Source: Ophiosphaerella korrae (taxonomy: Eukaryota > Ascomycota > Dothideomycetes > Pleosporales > Phaeosphaeriaceae). From it: a DNA stretch of 12,929 bases. This document shows positions 8,676 through 12,929 of the stretch, piece after piece. The stretch lies in contig JALNQF010000837.1 in NCBI GenBank assembly GCA_028456385.1, positions 1 through 12,929 of the forward strand, read 5' to 3'. Each line of letters starts with the position of its first letter. Position 1 is the first letter of the stretch. The notes beneath the pieces are model-generated. The model saw only the letters and a program-made list of their open reading frames with translations. It was not told the DNA's origin and did not search any database. A program made the position numbers and the translations under genes.

Positions 8676-10292
8676 CTTTATTTCTAGTCTTCTATCTACT
8701 ATTATTTTAAATAGTACTCTCTATCTTAGAAATATATCTTGTTTTAGGAACTTTATAATAGCTTCTAACGTATTAGCTCTAAGAGCTTTAGCCTCTACGT
8801 ATAAGCTTATAAGGTCTTAATATATAATTATATATCTTTTACTTCCTTTACTATTAGGTATATAAACTATATCTAGTGTAATCTATCCTTATAGAACCTT
8901 AGGTCCCTAATTTAGGTATAGCTCTTCCTCTACTATCTAAGGTAAATAAAATTAATATTCTTAGTAAGATTTTATATAAGTCTCTACATCTTTAAATATA
9001 TTTAGCTAGTAATATTGTATCTAGATCTTTTACTATATTTCTTTTTAGTATTAGTGTCTACTTTTATTATATAATACTTTTAGGATCTCTAGCTACTCTT
9101 TTTTCTTATCTACTACTCTTTTTAGTAAGTACTATTTAGAACTCTTAGCCTATAAAAGTCTTTATATAACTTTGTATTTTTACGTATTTTTATAAAGCTT
9201 CTAGGTATCTATTCTACTTATTCTAGCTAGAGTTTGTAGTATTACTAGCTATTTTACAATATTGTATAGGAAAGGCGTTTCTAGAGTATCTAGTACGCTT
9301 AAGTCTATTTCTATCCTTAAGTATATAAATTCTAGGTCCTAAGGGCTCGTCTATAGTAAGATAAAAGTTATAGTCTTTAAATAGTAGTCTATAAATTCTT
9401 CTATATCTTCCTTAGGCTCTTTTAGTAGCTACTATCCTAGTAGCTTTAGTTACTTTAAGAGAGTATCTACTACTACGTTCTTTTTCCTAGCTACGTACTT
9501 TATATTAAATTCCTATATATTTAGAAAGGTAAGCTATCTTATAATTAGAGCTCCTAAGAAGTTACTAGCGCTTTAATTAAGTTAATTTATAAGTATATAG
9601 GTGTCTATTTTTACTATAAAATAAACTCTATAGATTTATAAGTAGAATTTCTTAAGTACTAGTAGTATAGCTTTATACTTATATTTCCTAGAATCCTAGT
9701 TACGCTCTAAAAGTAACTATACTCCTAATTTATAGTATATTATATTCTAATAGCCCTTTAGGTTTTATTACTAGAGTACTACGCCCTAACTCTTTTTACT
9801 TCTATTAACTAATATAATAATTAGTTTAATAGGCTTACTATAGTCTATAGAGACTAATACTAGTATACTAGTTAGTTAAGCTTTTAATTTATCTATAGTA
9901 AGTAAAGCTTTTTAACTCTATTTAAATTCTTTATTCTTCTTTAGTAGCTTAAATAGTAGTACTACTATCTTAGTAAAACCTTTAATCTAGATTCTATAGT
10001 ATACGTAAAAGCTAATAAATATTTAGACTTCTCTTAGAGATTTATAGGCTAGCTATTTAATTATCTTTTAGACTTTCTTATTAGCTAGGTACTAGCCCTT
10101 TTTATCTACTATATACTTTATAATCTCTATAGAGTTATAGTACTAATCTAATTTAAGACTTAAGGTAGTAGTACTAGTTATCTTAAGGTTGCGTAAAACT
10201 TTATCTATATTAATAATATATTTACTAATAAACTTTTAGATCCTAGGTTCTAGTAAATCTAAGTTATAGTCTATTTTTAGGCCTTTTACTAT

Positions 10293-10307
10293 AATATTAT
10301 CTATATA
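10293..10307 (-). other. RT active-site motif of element 3, YIDN
   Basis: The catalytic YxDD box reads Tyr-Ile-Asp-Asn on the minus strand. The second Asp codon (10296-10298) is AAT, one G-to-A step from GAT in a TpG context, the expected RIP product. Loss of this Asp removes metal binding, so the RT would be inactive even without the stops. Confidence 0.75.
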
Positions 10308-12929
10308 TAATATATAGCTAGTTAGAATTAATTTTTATAGGATTTTAGTTACTACTTATACAAACTTAGTAATAGAGTTTATAGTACCTATAAGTAGAGT
10401 ATATTACTATACTAGTCTATAAGTTAGTGTATAAAATACTATAAGTAGTCTAGAGTCCTAATAGAGCTCTACTTAATTATATCTAGAGAAGAAGTCTATT
10501 AGGGATATAACGTAGTAACCTACAAATTCCTCTAAGAATTTATCTAGGTTTAGAAGTAGGTTAGCGTCCTTAATAGTTATACTATTAGTGCGCTAGGTAT
10601 TATTAATAAGTTAATATCCTTAGTCCTTTTTCTTTACTAGGAACTAGAAGTTACTATATAGGCTTTTACTTAATTTAAAGACTTCTTAGTCTAACTATTC
10701 TTAAATTATCTTATTAACTACGTTTCTTAGTTTATAAGGTATAGAAAAGCTATCTTCTTTTTAGGCCTTATAGAGTACTATATTAATTTAAACTAGTAGA
10801 ATAACGTTAGAGTAGATATAGCCTAACTCTATAAAGTTAAAGCTTAACGTAGCTTTTTAATATAGAAAAACTTTAATTAGTATCTCTTTTTCTTTTAGCT
10901 ATAGCTAGTTAACAATCTTTATTTTTACTAGCTATTCTTCTATAACCTAAGTACCTATAAAAAAAGGAGTAGTCTTATTAGTAATATATTATTAGAATTG
11001 TCTCTAGCTTTAGTTATTGTTTACTAGCTACCTAAGTTCTACTCTTACTTTTTAGTCTAATTAACCTTCTACTTTATAGGGCTATACTAAGGAGTTATAG
11101 ACTAGCTATACTTTTTTACCTTTTAACTTATATATAGTGTTTAGCCTAAGTTATAGCTCTATCTTTAATAAGCTTTTAGGTATCTATTTTCTTTTTTCTA
11201 CTTATTTCTATATCCTTACTAGGTCTTCTAGGATTTTTAAGATACCTTTATCTAGGAAAATACTAGCTTGTTTTATTATTATTAGATCTACTCGTAGATT
11301 ATTCTATAATTCCTAGTATAGATACTAGGAACTACTAATAGTTCTTTAGGTATTTCTTTCTTGTTTCTTTATTTTTTTAGTGTCTATTTATAGAACTCTA
11401 CTCTTAGTAGTAGGGTTTCTTATTAGTTTTTCTATTATTATTATATTTATCTATTATATACTTTCTATTCTATTAAATATTACTATAAACTTTATAGAAG
11501 TGTTTTAATTTTTTAACTAAACCTTATAGTATATTTAGCTATTATCTTCCTATTTAAAAGAGTATTAACAATCTATTATAAATAGATTCTTAAGAATTAT
11601 TAGGTAAGAGAGACCTCTTATTATAAAGAAGTTAGACTAGACTTTAATACTTCTAATTATAACTAGTACGCCCTATATAATCCCTTTAAAGGACTCCTTT
11701 ACTCTATTTATAGTAACTAGCTATACTCTAGCTATTTCCTTAGGTATAGAAGTTATACTTAAGCTAGTAGCTAGAGCTATTTTAAGGTAGATCGTATTAA
11801 GTTCTACTCTTAAGTTAAGTAAGGCTAGTAGTCTAGTCCTATAGACCTAGATTATTACCTTTAGGTATTCTTTTCTAAGCCTTTTAATCCTACTAGGTTA
11901 GTTATATTCTAGGCGCTCTCTTACTATATTTATATTAGCTATAAGACTAGTAGGGCGTATAGGTATAATAGGAGGTGCTTTAGTAGAGCCTAAGGGTTTA
12001 TAGGCTCTATATCTAACGATTTTCTTGTTTATAGCTTCTACTATTACTTAGTTAAGAATATTAGTATTTATTACGTATAAGTAAAGGCTATTCTAAGATA
12101 GAGCTACTAGTAGTCTTTTAGGGCTCTAAAGCGTCTCTCTTAAGTTTTTAGTTATACTTACTATTACTCTTATATTTATAAATTCTTCTAACTTATCTAC
12201 TATAAAAGTAGGCTTTATAAGCTTTTTAAGAAGGTCTAGTATATTAGCTAGAAGTGTTTATATAGATAGAGATACTAGCGCTTCTATAACTTTTTATATT
12301 ACTTCTTTAGTATTTAATTCTAGAGTATTAATTTACCTAAGCTTCTTTGCGTAGTTCTTTTGTTTATCTATTTTTTTAAGAAGTTGTTCTAAATCTATTT
12401 CTATTTCTATATTATTAAATTAGGTCTACTTAGATTTAAAGAATTTAGCTTCTTTTTTATAATTGTTTTGTATAGCTAGAATAAGTACTAAGAGCTTTTA
12501 GGTTCTAAACCCTACTATAGCGATATATATAGTTTTAGTAATATCTTCTTCTACTAGATTTCTTTTTATTTTTAGTTACTATATCTAGAATCTATTATAT
12601 TCTTCTACGCTTACTATTCTATCTTCTTCTAAATTATCTATTACACCCCTAAGTAAGTTTATTACTACTATTATCTAAGGCTATACTAGCTATTATATTA
12701 TAGGGTTTAGCGTTACCTAAGGGTCTATTTCTCTATACTTTAGGTCTCGTATTCTCTACTAGATATACTAGATTATTATATTATTCTAGTTACCTCTTAC
12801 TCTAATCTATTTAATAAACTCTTAGTAAGTTAGCTCTATACTCTATTAGTATCTTCTAGTTTCTAGATTAAACTAAATCTATCTATTAAGTATTAAAGCT
12901 TTTCTTTCTTTATAGTTATTAATATAGTA

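Larger units (their letters stand above)
1..12929. other. RIP-mutated AT-rich repeat block
   Basis: The whole window is TpA-rich, and CpA/TpG are nearly absent apart from ACA/TGT, whereas CpG (acg, gcg, cgt) and CpT/ApG remain common. This is the pattern left by repeat-induced point mutation (C to T at CpA on either strand) in filamentous ascomycetes, rather than CpG-methylation decay. It explains the recurring protein changes: CAA/CAG and TGG codons became TAA/TAG, Cys and His became Tyr, Gly became Arg/Ser/Lys, Pro became Leu. TGA is very rare; I noticed one, at 7841-7843. No open frame here should be read as a functional gene. The fungal assignment is inferred from RIP plus the element types. 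Confidence 0.93.
8178..12929 (-). mobile_element. Element 3: Ty3/Gypsy retrotransposon of a second lineage, host of the nest
   Basis: Minus-strand internal region of a Ty3/Gypsy element unlike elements 1 and 2: its RT, RNase H and integrase follow a different consensus (FLVKKK, then LINNT and IKDANLLLN in RT; SASNFLGALI in RNase H; LDIVYIP and VDRRLEIKD in integrase), known to me from repeats in many ascomycete genomes. No LTR is in the window: the 5' end runs off the right edge, and the 3' end is cut in the integrase C-terminus by the element 2 LTR. It keeps fewer ACA/TGT sites than its neighbours, which suits it being the oldest layer. Confidence 0.82.
8178..12929 (-). pseudogene. Degenerate gag-pol polyprotein of element 3
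   Basis: One minus-strand frame holds from at least 12638 to about 8673, then shifts by one base and continues to 8179. Approximate order: gag-like, unrecognised in detail (11900-12929); retropepsin-like protease (11480-11850) with NLRVELNTI in place of a D-x-GAE-N motif; linker (10830-11480); RT (9990-10830) with YIDN in place of YIDD at 10296-10307; RNase H (9460-9960); integrase (8178-9130). In the integrase zinc site the first His is Tyr (9069-9071), the second His remains (9054-9056) and both Cys are Tyr. The first two core Asp remain (8871-8873, 8694-8696) and the Glu is Lys (in RIIKRSYK). The frame ends DLFSD, stop, NKSR at the LTR edge. Stops are TAA/TAG at ex-Gln/Trp codons. Non-functional. 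Confidence 0.83.

Noticed and set aside
1..12929. Many short open frames on both strands
   Set aside because: They are shadows in AT-rich, RIP-mutated DNA; the frames with real protein similarity are the ones interrupted by TAA/TAG.
1..12929. A mitochondrial or AT-rich bacterial genome with altered stop codons (TAA/TAG read as Gln)
   Set aside because: Stops replace Trp as well as Gln, Cys and His become Tyr, and Gly becomes Arg/Ser, which together indicate C-to-T/G-to-A mutation on both strands rather than codon reassignment.

Overview
The window is gene-free, very AT-rich repeat DNA of the kind found in heterochromatic blocks of filamentous ascomycete fungi (Pezizomycotina). That assignment rests on two things. 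The whole window carries the signature of repeat-induced point mutation (RIP): CpA and its complement TpG are almost erased and replaced by TpA, while CpT/ApG and CpG persist. The content is Ty3/Gypsy LTR retrotransposons of types common in these fungi. I cannot name the species. No host gene, tRNA, rRNA or CRISPR array is visible.

Layout. (1) 1-2998, plus strand: the 3' part of a chromodomain-bearing Ty3/Gypsy element (element 1): RNase H, integrase, GPY-type C-terminus, chromodomain, about 600 bp of unclear sequence, a polypurine tract, and a 386-bp LTR. (2) 2999-3040: 42 bp of unexplained junction sequence. (3) 3041-8177, minus strand: a second element of the same pol family (element 2): a 361-bp 5' LTR (7817-8177), then one gag-protease-RT-RNase H-integrase frame cut off inside the integrase core at 3041. 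(4) 8178-12929, minus strand: a third element of a different Ty3/Gypsy lineage (element 3): gag-like region, protease, RT, RNase H and integrase, cut off in the integrase C-terminus exactly where the element 2 LTR begins. The window edge truncates its upstream end.

The pieces fit a nest: element 2 inserted into the integrase of element 3, and element 1 arrived head-to-head inside the integrase of element 2. The missing integrase ends and far LTRs would lie left of position 1. The 42-bp junction does not fit a simple insertion and is the least certain part.

All three polyproteins are dead, but in an unusual way. Stops are TAG/TAA at former Gln and Trp codons, zinc-ligand Cys and His have mostly become Tyr, and acidic catalytic residues are partly lost. 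Yet the original frames can be followed for 2.0 kb (element 1), 4.7 kb (element 2) and about 4 kb (element 3) with no net frameshift; I found a single 1-nt slip, near 8673. Decay was almost purely transitional. Surviving CpA sites are nearly all in ACA context, and element 3, the outermost layer, keeps the fewest. I see no novel functional system; the interest lies in the mutational record and the nested architecture.
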